DNA from: Sphingomonas citri
GTDB lineage: Bacteria; Pseudomonadota; Alphaproteobacteria; Sphingomonadales; Sphingomonadaceae
Direction: 5' to 3'
Assembly (NCBI RefSeq): GCF_019429485.1
Contig: NZ_JAHXZN010000001.1
Location: forward strand, 1,488,001 to 1,552,000
DNA length: 64,000 nucleotides
Part shown: piece after piece, positions 24,782-34,024 of the stretch
Layout of the letters: each line of letters opens with the position of its first letter
How positions within the stretch are numbered: position 1 is the first letter of the stretch
Notes under the pieces: model-generated
The model's input: only the letters and a program-made list of their open reading frames with translations
Told to the model about the DNA's origin: nothing
Databases searched by the model: none
Program-made: the position numbers and the translations under genes

Positions 24782-26753
24782 CACTGGCCTCGGCCTCGCG
24801 GATGAGGCGCTCTCCGTCTAGTGGCAGCAGCCATCGCCGGGCCACCTGCTCGGCCACTGCGGCACGGATGCGTGCGACGAAGCCCGCGTGATCGCCGTAG
24901 CGCGATTGCAGCGACGGACGCGGATCCCCGGCGGCGCGTCGCTCCGCCTCTGTGCGCGCAAACGGGATGAAGCCGCCGACAAAGCCGCACCCGCCGCCCT
25001 TGCCGTAGCCGGCGGCAAGCTCGTTCCACCCGGTGTATGTACCAACGGGTACGAGAAGCTGCACCGAGGGCACGCCCGCAGTTTCGTTGCCGTCGCTGTC
25101 GACTTGGGGGACGCGCTGAGGGATGATGCCGCGAGTCGTCGGCGGCTGTTTTTCCAGCACGCCGCTGAGGTCGACATAGTCGAACGAAGCGCCGAAGTCA
25201 TAATCGGGCATGACGTTGAGCTTGCCGGTCGGCGTCGGCGCGTGCGGGATCGCCGGCCATCCCATCGCGCTCGCGTCCGCCGGCACCAGCTCGCCGCGAG
25301 CGAGTGTCGGGTATCGACTGGGTGGCGGAGGCGTGTCGGTCTTGACCCAGGCGGCGAGCGCGGCGAGCAGCGCACGCCGCGTGTCGTTGGAGGGATTGGG
25401 GTTGAACGCCATCACGCAGGCGGGCGCGCCCGGGTAGGGCCGCTCGCCCAAGGGTGGAAAGCCGCCCACGTAGGATCCGCCGTGCGTCACGCCCGGGAAG
25501 TAGTAGCGGCGGACATTCGCGGGCAACGGCACGTCAGCTCGCGCGTCGGTGCCGATCAGTCCCGGCGACATGCGTAGCCCCCAGAATTCGGCCGAGCCGA
25601 AGGTCTCGATGATTTTGGGACAGGTGCGATCGGCATTGCAGCGATCGAGCAGGCTCGACACGCCGCGGCCGCGCGCGCGATCGTCGTAGCGGCTCCACCA
25701 GAGCGATCCTTCGCTACCGGGTTCATAAGCTCGCGCTGCGCCTCCGGGGACGCCGAAGCGGATATTCAGCGGCACCTGGCGCGCCGCGATGTTAGGGTTG
25801 GCGCCGTCGAAAACACGGCGCCCGTTCTCGGCCGCGTTGAAGCCGAGTGCGATCAGGCTGCGGACGAAATTGCCTGATTGTGAGGTGCCGGTGATGATCG
25901 ACCAGCGGACTCGGCCGTGGATCGGGTTGGGGGCACCGACGTCGTCAGCGGTGGCGTAGCGAAGGAAGGCGTTGAGGTCTCGCACGGCGGCGAAGCCTAT
26001 GCCCAGCACTTTCGGGTCCTTGCCCCGGTACACCAGCGTATAGGCGCGGGAAGCCTCGAACCCGTCGCGCAGGCAGAGCCGGCGCGGGTCTGGCGTACCC
26101 GGAAACGGAACGCGCTGGCAATCGGCGAAGCGCCAGTCACGCGGTGCCACCGCCGCGCGCGGCGCCGTGTCTCCAATTTGGTAGAACAGTTGCGCACGCG
26201 CGGTATCGAGCGTGACGGGCAGCGGCCGAAGTGTGGGGCGGCCGATGCCGCCGGTGATCGCGATGTCGCGGCTCCTCGACGGCACGTCGGTGAAGCGCTC
26301 CAGCACCCAGCCGGTCAGACCCGGCGCGGTCGGCACGTCTAGCGTCTGAATGCCCGGCTGTTCGGCGATATCGCCCTGCCATCCGCTGACCACACGGATC
26401 GCGCCGCCGGCATCCGCGGCGACGTCGCCGTTGCCGCGATTGGGCACATCGTACAGCAGCACGCCGCTGTCGCGCGAGCGATCGAGCGGGAGCGCGATCG
26501 CGAACGTCGCCCGGTAGCCTACTCGACCGTTGCTCTGGCGCCTCGCGTGCGCGATGTCGGTGATGAGGCGGTCGCGCGCGGACCGAGGGTCCACTTCCCC
26601 CTCATAGTGCCCGCGCAGCACGCGATAGGCGGGAGCCGTGCCACTTGCGGCGAGCTCCTGCGTCTGCTCGACCACGATGCGGGTGAGCCGCGCCTCGGCG
26701 GGCGTGACCGCGAGCAGCGCTGGGCCGGCAAGCAATGAGAGCGGCCGCCTCAT
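24768..26753 (-). CDS. Exported alpha/beta hydrolase-domain protein
   Basis: A 661-residue protein with a short signal peptide (MRRPLSLLAGPALLAVTPAEA). It resembles the large 'alpha/beta hydrolase domain' family (PF20091 type). Marks include LYDVPNRGNGD near residue 100, DWRFADC, the nucleophile region ITGTSQSGNFVRSL (Ser about 290) and a C-terminal HAGF block. These proteins are poorly characterised and often sit in aromatic or terpenoid catabolic clusters. The ATG overlaps the stop of the AtuA-related small gene as ATGA, and its end overlaps the tannase start. It probably acts in the periplasm beside the tannase on an imported ester or lactone (inference). Confidence 0.8.
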   Translation of the reverse strand: MRRPLSLLAGPALLAVTPAEARLTRIVVEQTQELAASGTAPAYRVLRGHYEGEVDPRSARDRLITDIAHARRQSNGRVGYRATFAIALPLDRSRDSGVLLYDVPNRGNGDVAADAGGAIRVVSGWQGDIAEQPGIQTLDVPTAPGLTGWVLERFTDVPSRSRDIAITGGIGRPTLRPLPVTLDTARAQLFYQIGDTAPRAAVAPRDWRFADCQRVPFPGTPDPRRLCLRDGFEASRAYTLVYRGKDPKVLGIGFAAVRDLNAFLRYATADDVGAPNPIHGRVRWSIITGTSQSGNFVRSLIALGFNAAENGRRVFDGANPNIAARQVPLNIRFGVPGGAARAYEPGSEGSLWWSRYDDRARGRGVSSLLDRCNADRTCPKIIETFGSAEFWGLRMSPGLIGTDARADVPLPANVRRYYFPGVTHGGSYVGGFPPLGERPYPGAPACVMAFNPNPSNDTRRALLAALAAWVKTDTPPPPSRYPTLARGELVPADASAMGWPAIPHAPTPTGKLNVMPDYDFGASFDYVDLSGVLEKQPPTTRGIIPQRVPQVDSDGNETAGVPSVQLLVPVGTYTGWNELAAGYGKGGGCGFVGGFIPFARTEAERRAAGDPRPSLQSRYGDHAGFVARIRAAVAEQVARRWLLPLDGERLIREAEASDVLR

Positions 26754-27070
26754 CGCGCCGCCTCCCCCGTGCCGAGATCGAGATCGAGGAGCTGAGCACC
26801 GAGCGACTTGCCGTGAGCGTCGAGTGCGAGTGACCGAGTGACGCCCCCGCTGAGCGCCCCCTCGACGACGAAGTTCAGCGCGCCCAGTGCTGGCAGCTCG
26901 TAGCGGTGCACCACGCGCGCGCGGATCTGCGGCAGGTGGCTGAGCACGCGCTCGAAGGTGAGCGCTCGCTCGATCAGCGGGTAGTCGGCAGGGTCATACG
27001 CGATCACCGATATCTGCGAAATATCGCCCTTATCGCCCGTGCGCAGGTGCGCGACATCGCCCAGCAGCAT
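26750..27070 (-). CDS. AtuA-related small subunit
   Basis: A 106-residue protein that matches the small C-terminal domain found fused to, or encoded after, AtuA-type proteins: the start LGDVAHLRTGDKGDISQISV and the later LNFVVEGALSGGVTRSLALD are characteristic. It begins right at the stop of the larger AtuA gene and ends overlapping the next start. The pair probably forms one enzyme. In the acyclic terpene pathway AtuA is linked to the late steps of acyl-CoA breakdown, but its exact chemistry is not settled. Confidence 0.85.
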   Translation of the reverse strand: MLLGDVAHLRTGDKGDISQISVIAYDPADYPLIERALTFERVLSHLPQIRARVVHRYELPALGALNFVVEGALSGGVTRSLALDAHGKSLGAQLLDLDLGTGEAAR

Positions 27071-28414
27071 TCAAACCTCCACCATCTCGATCGTCGGCCG
27101 CACTAGTGCGGCGGGAAGCAGGGTCGAGGCGACCGCCAGCACCGGACGTAGCAGCCGAGTCACCCCACCGCCGCCGAACGGCCCGTTGGTGTAGAGCGCC
27201 TCGATCTCTGCCCCGATCGCGGTCGCCGACGCCGCGTCCGCAGCCCGCCCGGCGACACGCAGTCGCACCTCGCGCGGCGTCACTGATCCGCCGCGGCCGC
27301 TGCGATCCACCGAGTCTATCCCGATCAGGTCGCACCGGAGCTCCTCAACCGCGGCACCCACGATCATCAATCGCTCGCGCACGATGGCGGCCGCTAGATG
27401 GGCGCGTTCCACCGCGTCGGCACCGGCGTAGGAGATCTGTCCCTCGCCGATGAAGCCGTCGTCGTAGCCGATCGACACTTTGAGCGTGTCAGGCCTTGCC
27501 GCGCCTCCCCCACCGCTCACCGCGACGCGATCGTCGCCGAGTTCCGCGAACTTCACCGAGGTGAAATCGGCGATCACATCGGCCTGGTAATAGGCGGCCG
27601 GGTCAAGGATCTCGTAGAGCAGCTGCTCCTTGCACGTCGCGAGCGACAGGTGCCCTCCCGAACCGGCGACCTTGCCAAGCACCGCGCTTCCGTCGGCGGT
27701 GACGTCGGCGTACGGGAAGCCGAGCCGTGCCAGGCCTTGCACGCGCTTGCGCCGCATGTCCGCGAAATAACCGCCGGTCAGCTGGCCCGCGCACTCGAGC
27801 AGGTGTCCGATCACGGTGCCTCGTCCGAGCAGCGGCGCATCGTCAAGCGACCAGCCGAAGGCATGAATCATCGGTCCTACGAAGAGCGCTGGGTCGCCGA
27901 CCCGGCCGGTGATGACCACGTCAGCCCCTTGCGCGAGAGCGCGCGCGATCGGGCCCGCGCCGAGGTAAGCGTTGGCGGAGACGATCCGCTCGAGATCGGA
28001 GGTTGCACCCGGGCGATCGATCAACGCCCGCGGCGTCGCCGTGATGAGGTCGAGCACGTCATCGCCGAGGACCGCGGCGACGCGGAGCGGGGCGAGACCT
28101 TGCGCACGCGCCAGATCGGCGACGGCGTGCGCCGCCCCCACCGGATTAGCCGCCCCGGCGTTGGTAACGATACGGACGCCGCGGGCGCGCGCACCCGGCA
28201 GCACGCGGCGCATCCGCTCCAACAGAAGGGGGTCGAAGCCGCCCGCGGGGTCGCCGCGCCGCGCCTGCTGCGCGGCGGCAATGGTGCGCTCGGCGAGGCA
28301 CTCGAAGACGAGATAGTCAAGCGCGCCACTCTCGACGAGCTCGACCGCGGGTTCGATTCGGTCGCCCGCGAAGCCCGCGCCGGCGCCTATGCGAATGCTG
28401 CGGGGCGCGATCAC
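27071..28414 (-). CDS. AtuA-family protein (DUF1446)
   Basis: A 447-residue cytoplasmic protein of the acyclic-terpene-utilisation AtuA family. GTG 28414 overlaps the stop of the transporter gene (GTGA); the longer frame to 28477 lies within that gene and is not used. Family marks are IRIGAGAGFAGDRIEPAVEL at the N-terminus, YLVFECLAERTIA, VTNAGAANPVGA, VVITGRVGDPALFVGPM and LLECAGQLTGGYFAD. Together with the small subunit it probably acts on an acyl-CoA or a hydroxy-acid intermediate; the substrate here is unknown. A citrate-type transporter upstream and exported esterases downstream point to a di- or tricarboxylate or aromatic acid (inference). Confidence 0.88.
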   Translation of the reverse strand: MIAPRSIRIGAGAGFAGDRIEPAVELVESGALDYLVFECLAERTIAAAQQARRGDPAGGFDPLLLERMRRVLPGARARGVRIVTNAGAANPVGAAHAVADLARAQGLAPLRVAAVLGDDVLDLITATPRALIDRPGATSDLERIVSANAYLGAGPIARALAQGADVVITGRVGDPALFVGPMIHAFGWSLDDAPLLGRGTVIGHLLECAGQLTGGYFADMRRKRVQGLARLGFPYADVTADGSAVLGKVAGSGGHLSLATCKEQLLYEILDPAAYYQADVIADFTSVKFAELGDDRVAVSGGGGAARPDTLKVSIGYDDGFIGEGQISYAGADAVERAHLAAAIVRERLMIVGAAVEELRCDLIGIDSVDRSGRGGSVTPREVRLRVAGRAADAASATAIGAEIEALYTNGPFGGGGVTRLLRPVLAVASTLLPAALVRPTIEMVEV

Positions 28415-29718
28415 AGCGGCAGCACTCCGATCAGCAGCGCTGCTACGACCATGACCAGGCTCGCGGCGAACAACCATGGGATCGAGAAGCGCTGATGGGC
28501 GCCCAGCTCAATGCCGCTCAGCCCTGCGACGAGGAAGGTGGCCGGGGTGAGCGGGCTCACCGGAAAGCCGGTGGTCATCTGGCCGAGCAGCGCGGCGCGC
28601 GCGATCGTCACCGGCTCGGTGCCAAACCGCTCGGCTACGCCCGCGAGTACGGGTAGAACGCCGAAATAGAAGGAGTCGGGATCGAACACGAGGCTGAGCG
28701 GCATAGCCGCCACACCGATCAGGACGGGCAGGTGCGCCCCGACACCCGAAGGCACATGGCGTGCGGCGCCGTCAGCCATAGCGGCGATCATGCCGGTGCC
28801 ATTCATGATCCCCGTGAAGGCGCCCGCGGCGAACAGCACACCGGCCATCAGCAGCGCGGCCGGAGCATGCGCGTCGATGCGCGCACGCTGCGCCGCCGCG
28901 CTCGGGTAGTTGACGATCAGCGCCACGGCGGTGCCGATCATGAAGACGACGACGGGTTCGACCGCGCCGCTCACCATCGTGCCGACGACGACAAGCGTGA
29001 TCACCAGATTGAGAAGCAGCAACCGCGGCCGCTGTAGCGCGATGACGTCACCGGCTAGCGGCGCCACGGTCGTTAAAGCGTCGCTGAGTGGTCCCGCGAC
29101 GCGGCTGTGACGCAATCGACGCTCCTCGCGGATGCCCAGCCACCATGCAGCGGCGAAGACGAAGCCGAGGCCCGCGAGCTGAACCGCGATCATCGGCGTG
29201 AAGATCGTCGCTACCGGCGTCTTCAGCGCCGCCGCGGCGCGCAGGGTAGGCCCAGTCCAGGGCAGGAAATTGACGCCCGCGGCCAGCGAGGCGGTGCAGG
29301 CTAACACCCGCCGGTCCATGCCGAGCCGATCATACAGCGGCCGCAACGCCGGAATAGTGATCAGGAAGCACACCGCGCCCGAGCCGTCGAGATGGATCAG
29401 CAGCGCCAGAGCCGCGGTCCCCAGCGCGATCCTTGGCGGATGTTCGCCGACGAGCCGGAGCACGAGATTGACGAGCGGCGCGAGCAGGCCCGCGTCGGCC
29501 ATTATGCCGAAGAAGAGGATCGCGAAGACGAACATGCCCGCCACCGGTGCGATCCGCGCGATGCCCGCCAGCACGTGCGCCGGGATCGCCGCACCCGCAC
29601 CGATCACGATCGCTGCCAACACCGGAACCAGCACGAGCGCCGCTAGCGGCGACATGCGGTTCGTCAGGATGAGCGCGAGCAGTGCCAGCACCGCCAGTGC
29701 GCCGATGATCGCCAGCAT
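28411..29718 (-). CDS. CitMHS-family carboxylate transporter
   Basis: A 435-residue inner-membrane symporter with about 11 membrane segments (first MLAIIGALAVLALLALIL; last FAASLVMVVAALLIGVLPL). Motifs typical of the citrate-Mg:H+ / citrate-Ca:H+ family are HLDGSGAVCFLITIPALRPL, NFLPWTGPTLRAAAAL and LVFDPDSFYFGVLPVL. ATG 29718 follows GGGGAGG; a longer frame to 29841 is unlikely. It is the first gene of the operon and probably brings in the acid released by the downstream exported hydrolases, not necessarily citrate. The 302-bp divergent region upstream carries a candidate operator. Confidence 0.88.
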   Translation of the reverse strand: MLAIIGALAVLALLALILTNRMSPLAALVLVPVLAAIVIGAGAAIPAHVLAGIARIAPVAGMFVFAILFFGIMADAGLLAPLVNLVLRLVGEHPPRIALGTAALALLIHLDGSGAVCFLITIPALRPLYDRLGMDRRVLACTASLAAGVNFLPWTGPTLRAAAALKTPVATIFTPMIAVQLAGLGFVFAAAWWLGIREERRLRHSRVAGPLSDALTTVAPLAGDVIALQRPRLLLLNLVITLVVVGTMVSGAVEPVVVFMIGTAVALIVNYPSAAAQRARIDAHAPAALLMAGVLFAAGAFTGIMNGTGMIAAMADGAARHVPSGVGAHLPVLIGVAAMPLSLVFDPDSFYFGVLPVLAGVAERFGTEPVTIARAALLGQMTTGFPVSPLTPATFLVAGLSGIELGAHQRFSIPWLFAASLVMVVAALLIGVLPL

Positions 29719-29790
29719 GTCCTCCCCTCCGCTCAACCGCGGACGAGCATCATGTGAACTCGACCACGATGCAGCAATGACAATTATTTG

Positions 29791-29817
29791 ATCGATCGAT
29801 AGCGGAACGCGATCGAT
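29791..29817. promoter_or_regulatory. Inverted repeat in the divergent promoter, probable LysR site
   Basis: ATCGATCG (29791-29798) and CGATCGAT (29810-29817) form a perfect 8-bp inverted repeat separated by 11 bases. This is the size expected for a LysR-type operator. It lies 73 bp upstream of the CitMHS start and about 200 bp upstream of the receptor at 30021. The locus encodes its own LysR regulator at 32812-33708. Confidence 0.55.
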
Positions 29818-30020
29818 GGGCCTGACTCGCCGTCCTTCCACTAATGTTATTGTTCCATCTCAAAATTCTATTTTCTAGCAGGGACGCTGTGCCTCATTCT
29901 GGCGCGAGGCTGGGGACACGGCCAAGTTCGGGGAGGATCACGGCGCGACTGACTGCGCCCCCTCGACGGTCGATGTCGCCGATCAAAGCGCCGGCGAAGG
30001 TGCTGTTCAGGAGGGGTTCT

Positions 30021-32804
30021 ATGTCTTTCAGCGTCCGCATGCGCCGCCGTGCCGCCGGCCTCTCACTCGCCGCGCTCGTTGCAGCCATGGCGGGTAGGGC
30101 CGAGGCCCAGACGAGCGATCCAGCCGACATGCCCGCGGCGGCGGCGACGGACAACCCAGAGACCGGCACGGAGGTGGTCGTCACCGGATCGTATCTGCGC
30201 AACGTGCGCCAGGAGGACCGTGCCTCTCCCATCCTCTCCGTCACCGCGGACGATATCGCGCGCACAGGCGTCAACTCTCTCGCGGATATCACAAGATACA
30301 TACCGCAGAACGTCGGCAGCGCCGGCGGCATCCAGGATCTCGCGAAAGGCGGCGGCGCTGACTCGCGCGATACGCGTTCGGCCAACCTGCGCGGGCTCGG
30401 CGCCGGAGCGACGCTTGTTTTGCTCAACGGGCGTCGCGTCGTGCCGATCGACGGTTTCGTCAACCTCAACAGCCTGACCCCCGAGATTGCGATCGCGCGC
30501 GTTGAGACTGTCCTGGACGGCGCCTCGTCCACGTACGGCGCCGACGCGGTTGCGGGTGTCTTCAACGTCATCACCGACACACGCTTCAAGGGTGTGAAGG
30601 TCAACGGCCAGTACACGCATATCGCGGACACCCCCGCCTTCAACGTCCAGGCGATGGTCGGTGTAGGAAATGATACCATCCATAGCGTCACGTCGGTTGC
30701 CTATCGCAACATAGACCGGCTGCAGAACGGCGATCGGCGCGTGACGAACTTCTTCAACCCCTCGTCGGGCTCGGGAGCCAACCCCGGCTCGTTCGTGCTC
30801 TACGCCCGCCCGCGCGCCGCCGACGGCGGTGACGTCATCATCAACGGCAACAATTACTCGACCTTGTACGACAGCTTCCGCAATGCAGCTGGCCAACTCA
30901 GCGTCGTCGACCCCGACTGCGGCTCGGCCGCGACGCAGAGCCGCTACGTTCCTGCGGCGAACAGCCCGGGCTTCGGGCTGGGCGCCTGCCAATTCAGTTT
31001 CCAGGCGCAGAACCCGATCCGCCCGGCATCGCAGTCGGTGCTGGTTCACAACGACACCCGCGTCGATATAGCCCCCGGCCATACCCTGTTCGCGGAGATC
31101 GCGCTCTACCATCAGGACTCGCAGCGTTACGGCGTGCCGTCGTTCGCGCAAAACCGTAACGGTCCGCGTCCGCCGATCGTGCCTGCAGCCAATCCGCTCA
31201 ACCCGTTCGGCGTCGACGTCGGTTTCGTCGGCCGCGCGATCGGGTCGCAGGGCTTCGCCGGGATCGAGTACAAGGTCCAGCGCGACCAGGTCGATCAACG
31301 CCACGTGGTCGTCGGCGCCGAGGGCAAGGTGGCGGGCACGTGGCGCTACACCACCAACTTCACCTGGTCGCGCGGCGAGGTGAACTCGATCGATAAGGAC
31401 ACCGACATGCGGCTGTTCCAGGCCGCGCTCAACGGCTTCGGCGGCCCGAACTGCAACAACCGCTTCAATGGACCGGGCAGCGGTGCCGCGGCGGGCACAG
31501 GCAACTGCCTGTTCCTCAGCCCCTTCGCCAAGGACAACCTAACCCAGGACCCATCGCTCATCTTCAATATTCAAACGGCGGAGACGGCTACCACGATCCG
31601 CGAGTTCCTGATTGGTGAGGCCGTGGTCAACGGCACGCTGATCGAACTCGGCGGGCGTCCGCTCGATCTTGCCGTGGGCGCGCAATACCGCCAAGAGCGC
31701 CAAATCGGACGCTACTCCGACCTGTATCAGAACGGCTTCGGCGCCTTCAACGGCCCCTTCCGCGACACCGACCTACGCCGCGAGGTGAAGAGCCTGTTCG
31801 CCGAGGCGAATATCGCGCCGGTGGATTCGCTCAACATCAACGCGGCGGCGCGCTACGAGGATTACGGCAACTTCGACACGATCGCGCCGAAGATCTCAGC
31901 CAACTGGCGCATCGTACCGCAGCTGGCGGTGCGGGCCTCGGCGAGCAAGGCGTTCCAGGCCCCGGCCATTGCCAATTCCAGCGACGCGCTGATCAGCACC
32001 AACGTCGCCAACATCATCGACCCGCTCGACGGCTCGCTCGTGTTCCGCTCGCTGCAGCAGTATGGCAACCCGGGCCTGCAGCCGCAGAAGGCGGACGTGT
32101 TCAACGTCGGCGCGACGCTGCTGCCGGTCCCTGGTGCCAGCCTCTCGATCGATTACTGGCATTACAAGTACAAGAGCCAGATCCAGCTGCAGAACGGCCA
32201 AGCGGTCATCAACGCCGACCCGAACGGCCCAGCAGTGATCCGCGATGCCAACGGCGTCGCGCAGTCGGTGATCGTGACGTCGTACAACGCGCCCAGCGGT
32301 ACCGCGACCGCGGGCATCGACGTCGCCGGCCGCTACGATGTCGAGTTCGGAGCGCTGCGTGTCGGCTTGCGCGACAATCTCAGCGTCCTCCTCACCTATG
32401 ACGTGGACACCGGCACGACGGTCTATGACGGCGTCGGCACACGCAATAACTATCAGACTTCACCGCTCACTGCCGCGGCCGCCCCTCGGTACCGCAACGT
32501 CGCCGGTGTCGACTTCTCTCTTGAAGATCACGCGTTCAGCCTCGACTGGCGGTACGTGTCGAGTGTTCGGGACGATTACCAACAGGTGCTGGGCGCGCCC
32601 GAGGTCGCGCGCATCGGTGCCTGGTCGGTGTTTGATGCTCAGTACAACTTCCGCTTCGGTGACGGCGGCCGATTCGAGCTCGGCGTCGGCATGACCAACA
32701 TCTTTGACAAGGAACCGCCCACGGCGATCTACACGGGCTACCTATCCTCGGTCGCGGACCCGTACGGACGACAGACCTACGTACGCGCGAGCGCGCGTTT
32801 CTGA
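30021..32804 (+). CDS. TonB-dependent receptor of the tannase/AtuA locus
   Basis: A 927-residue outer-membrane receptor. ATG 30021 has a strong GGAGGGG site and gives a signal peptide (FSVRMRRRAAGLSLAALVAA, cleaved near AEAQ). The TonB box is EVVVTGSYLR. The plug shows ITRYIPQNVGSAGGIQD, LRGLGAGATLVLLNGRRVVP and VETVLDGASSTYGADAVAG; the barrel ends YVRASARF. It is divergent from the transporter-AtuA-hydrolase operon and convergent with the LysR gene. The arrangement suggests it imports the ester or oligomeric substrate whose products the operon handles (inference). Confidence 0.92.
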   Translation: MSFSVRMRRRAAGLSLAALVAAMAGRAEAQTSDPADMPAAAATDNPETGTEVVVTGSYLRNVRQEDRASPILSVTADDIARTGVNSLADITRYIPQNVGSAGGIQDLAKGGGADSRDTRSANLRGLGAGATLVLLNGRRVVPIDGFVNLNSLTPEIAIARVETVLDGASSTYGADAVAGVFNVITDTRFKGVKVNGQYTHIADTPAFNVQAMVGVGNDTIHSVTSVAYRNIDRLQNGDRRVTNFFNPSSGSGANPGSFVLYARPRAADGGDVIINGNNYSTLYDSFRNAAGQLSVVDPDCGSAATQSRYVPAANSPGFGLGACQFSFQAQNPIRPASQSVLVHNDTRVDIAPGHTLFAEIALYHQDSQRYGVPSFAQNRNGPRPPIVPAANPLNPFGVDVGFVGRAIGSQGFAGIEYKVQRDQVDQRHVVVGAEGKVAGTWRYTTNFTWSRGEVNSIDKDTDMRLFQAALNGFGGPNCNNRFNGPGSGAAAGTGNCLFLSPFAKDNLTQDPSLIFNIQTAETATTIREFLIGEAVVNGTLIELGGRPLDLAVGAQYRQERQIGRYSDLYQNGFGAFNGPFRDTDLRREVKSLFAEANIAPVDSLNINAAARYEDYGNFDTIAPKISANWRIVPQLAVRASASKAFQAPAIANSSDALISTNVANIIDPLDGSLVFRSLQQYGNPGLQPQKADVFNVGATLLPVPGASLSIDYWHYKYKSQIQLQNGQAVINADPNGPAVIRDANGVAQSVIVTSYNAPSGTATAGIDVAGRYDVEFGALRVGLRDNLSVLLTYDVDTGTTVYDGVGTRNNYQTSPLTAAAAPRYRNVAGVDFSLEDHAFSLDWRYVSSVRDDYQQVLGAPEVARIGAWSVFDAQYNFRFGDGGRFELGVGMTNIFDKEPPTAIYTGYLSSVADPYGRQTYVRASARF

Positions 32805-32811
32805 CGGACGC

Positions 32812-33708
32812 CTACGCGGCACGCGCCGTCTTCACGAAGTGATCGAGAAAGGCGCGCGCCGCGGGAGGCAGCGTGCGCGCGGCGAGATGGGCCACTCCGA
32901 TGGTCCTCTCGATCACTGGGTCGACGAGCGGGCGTTGAGCGATCGTCGCGCTCGGCAGCATCCTCACCGTAGATTGCGGCAGCGCGGTGATGCCGAGATT
33001 GGCGTCGATGAGGCCCCCCACAGTGGCGAGCTGGGTACAGCCGTAGAGCGCCCGCGCACTCACGCCAGCGCGGATCATCGCGGCATCGGTGAGTTCGCGG
33101 ACGCTGCTGCTTGGTGCCATGGCTATGAACGGATGATCGGCGAAGATCGTCCAGGACGCCGCTGTGCCGTCGTCAAGCGCGCTACCAGCACGAACAACAA
33201 GCACCATCGCGTCCTGCAGCAGCGGTGTGAAGGCGAACTTGTCGGCTTCGGGCGGGGTCGTCACGGCGAGATCCACCGAGCGTTCCTCCATCTGCTGGTA
33301 CAATGCACCCGAGAGATGGTCGCGCATCACGATCTCCACCATCGGATGCTGCGCCTGGAAGGTGGCGATCGCCGTCGGCAGCAGTCCGGCCGCGATCGAA
33401 GGTAAGGCACCGATCACAACGCGACCGCGCTCTCCCGCAAAGGTCTGTGCCAGTTCTGAGAAGGCATGATCGAAATCTGCCGTCAGCCGCTCGACGATCG
33501 GCAGTAGAGCCTCTCCGGCGCTCGTGAGAGAGACGTTGCGCGAATTTCGATCGAACAACCGGGTGCCGAGCTGTTCCTCGAGAAGACGGATCGTGCGACT
33601 GAGCGCTGGCTGCGATACGTTAGCCACGCGGCCGGTCTCGCTGAAACTGCGAAGATGGGCGACGTGCATGAAGAGCCGCAGGCTGGTCATACTGGGATTG
33701 CGTCGCAT
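32812..33708 (-). CDS. LysR-family transcriptional regulator
   Basis: A 298-residue regulator. The winged helix-turn-helix is at residues 7-65 (FSETGRVANVSQPALSRTIR; LLEEQLGTRLFDRNSRNVSL), followed by a two-lobed LysR substrate-binding domain (RGRVVIGALPSIAAGLLP; DLAVTTPPE; LGITALPQSTVRML). The gene is 7 bp downstream of the receptor stop and convergent with it. It is the only regulator in the locus and the likely reader of the inverted repeat at 29791-29817, with a pathway intermediate as inducer (inference). Confidence 0.9.
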   Translation of the reverse strand: MRRNPSMTSLRLFMHVAHLRSFSETGRVANVSQPALSRTIRLLEEQLGTRLFDRNSRNVSLTSAGEALLPIVERLTADFDHAFSELAQTFAGERGRVVIGALPSIAAGLLPTAIATFQAQHPMVEIVMRDHLSGALYQQMEERSVDLAVTTPPEADKFAFTPLLQDAMVLVVRAGSALDDGTAASWTIFADHPFIAMAPSSSVRELTDAAMIRAGVSARALYGCTQLATVGGLIDANLGITALPQSTVRMLPSATIAQRPLVDPVIERTIGVAHLAARTLPPAARAFLDHFVKTARAA

Positions 33709-33884
33709 CGCAGGCTCTCTCCCACCAACCGTGCTGCGATCGTCTCGTCGCTTTCTTGATTGATCAAGCTGATCGATACCCGCGTGATCATGTGAAGCGC
33801 AAGCCGAGTGGCCTTTAGACAGCTCGCGATCTCAGCTACCAGCCGGAACTTCGTTGAGAGCAGAAGCGACACGGTGGTGACCAG

Positions 33885-33985
33885 CTTTGGGCGGTTGCGG
33901 CCACCTACGCTCCCGAGCCGAGGACCCACTTTCGACCGTTCAGCCTGCCCTTCCCGGCCGCTCACATCGGACATTCGTTCAGGAG
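33885..33985 (+). repeat. Dispersed intergenic repeat, copy 8
   Basis: TTTGGGCGGTTGCGGCCACC, GAGCCGAGGACCCACTTTCG and an ACATCGGACATTCGTTCA segment. It is more diverged than most, and the minus-strand peptide frame is broken. The rest of the gap 33709-34024 shows nothing else. Confidence 0.7.
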
Positions 33986-34024
33986 AGGATCGAGGCAGCT
34001 CACTCGCGATGTCGAGCCCGCCGA

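Noticed and set aside
27398..28495. A 365-codon plus-strand open frame opposite the AtuA gene
   Set aside because: It is a shadow of the AtuA reading frame with no recognisable domain. Similar shadows at 30063-31304 and 54556-55641 were dropped for the same reason.
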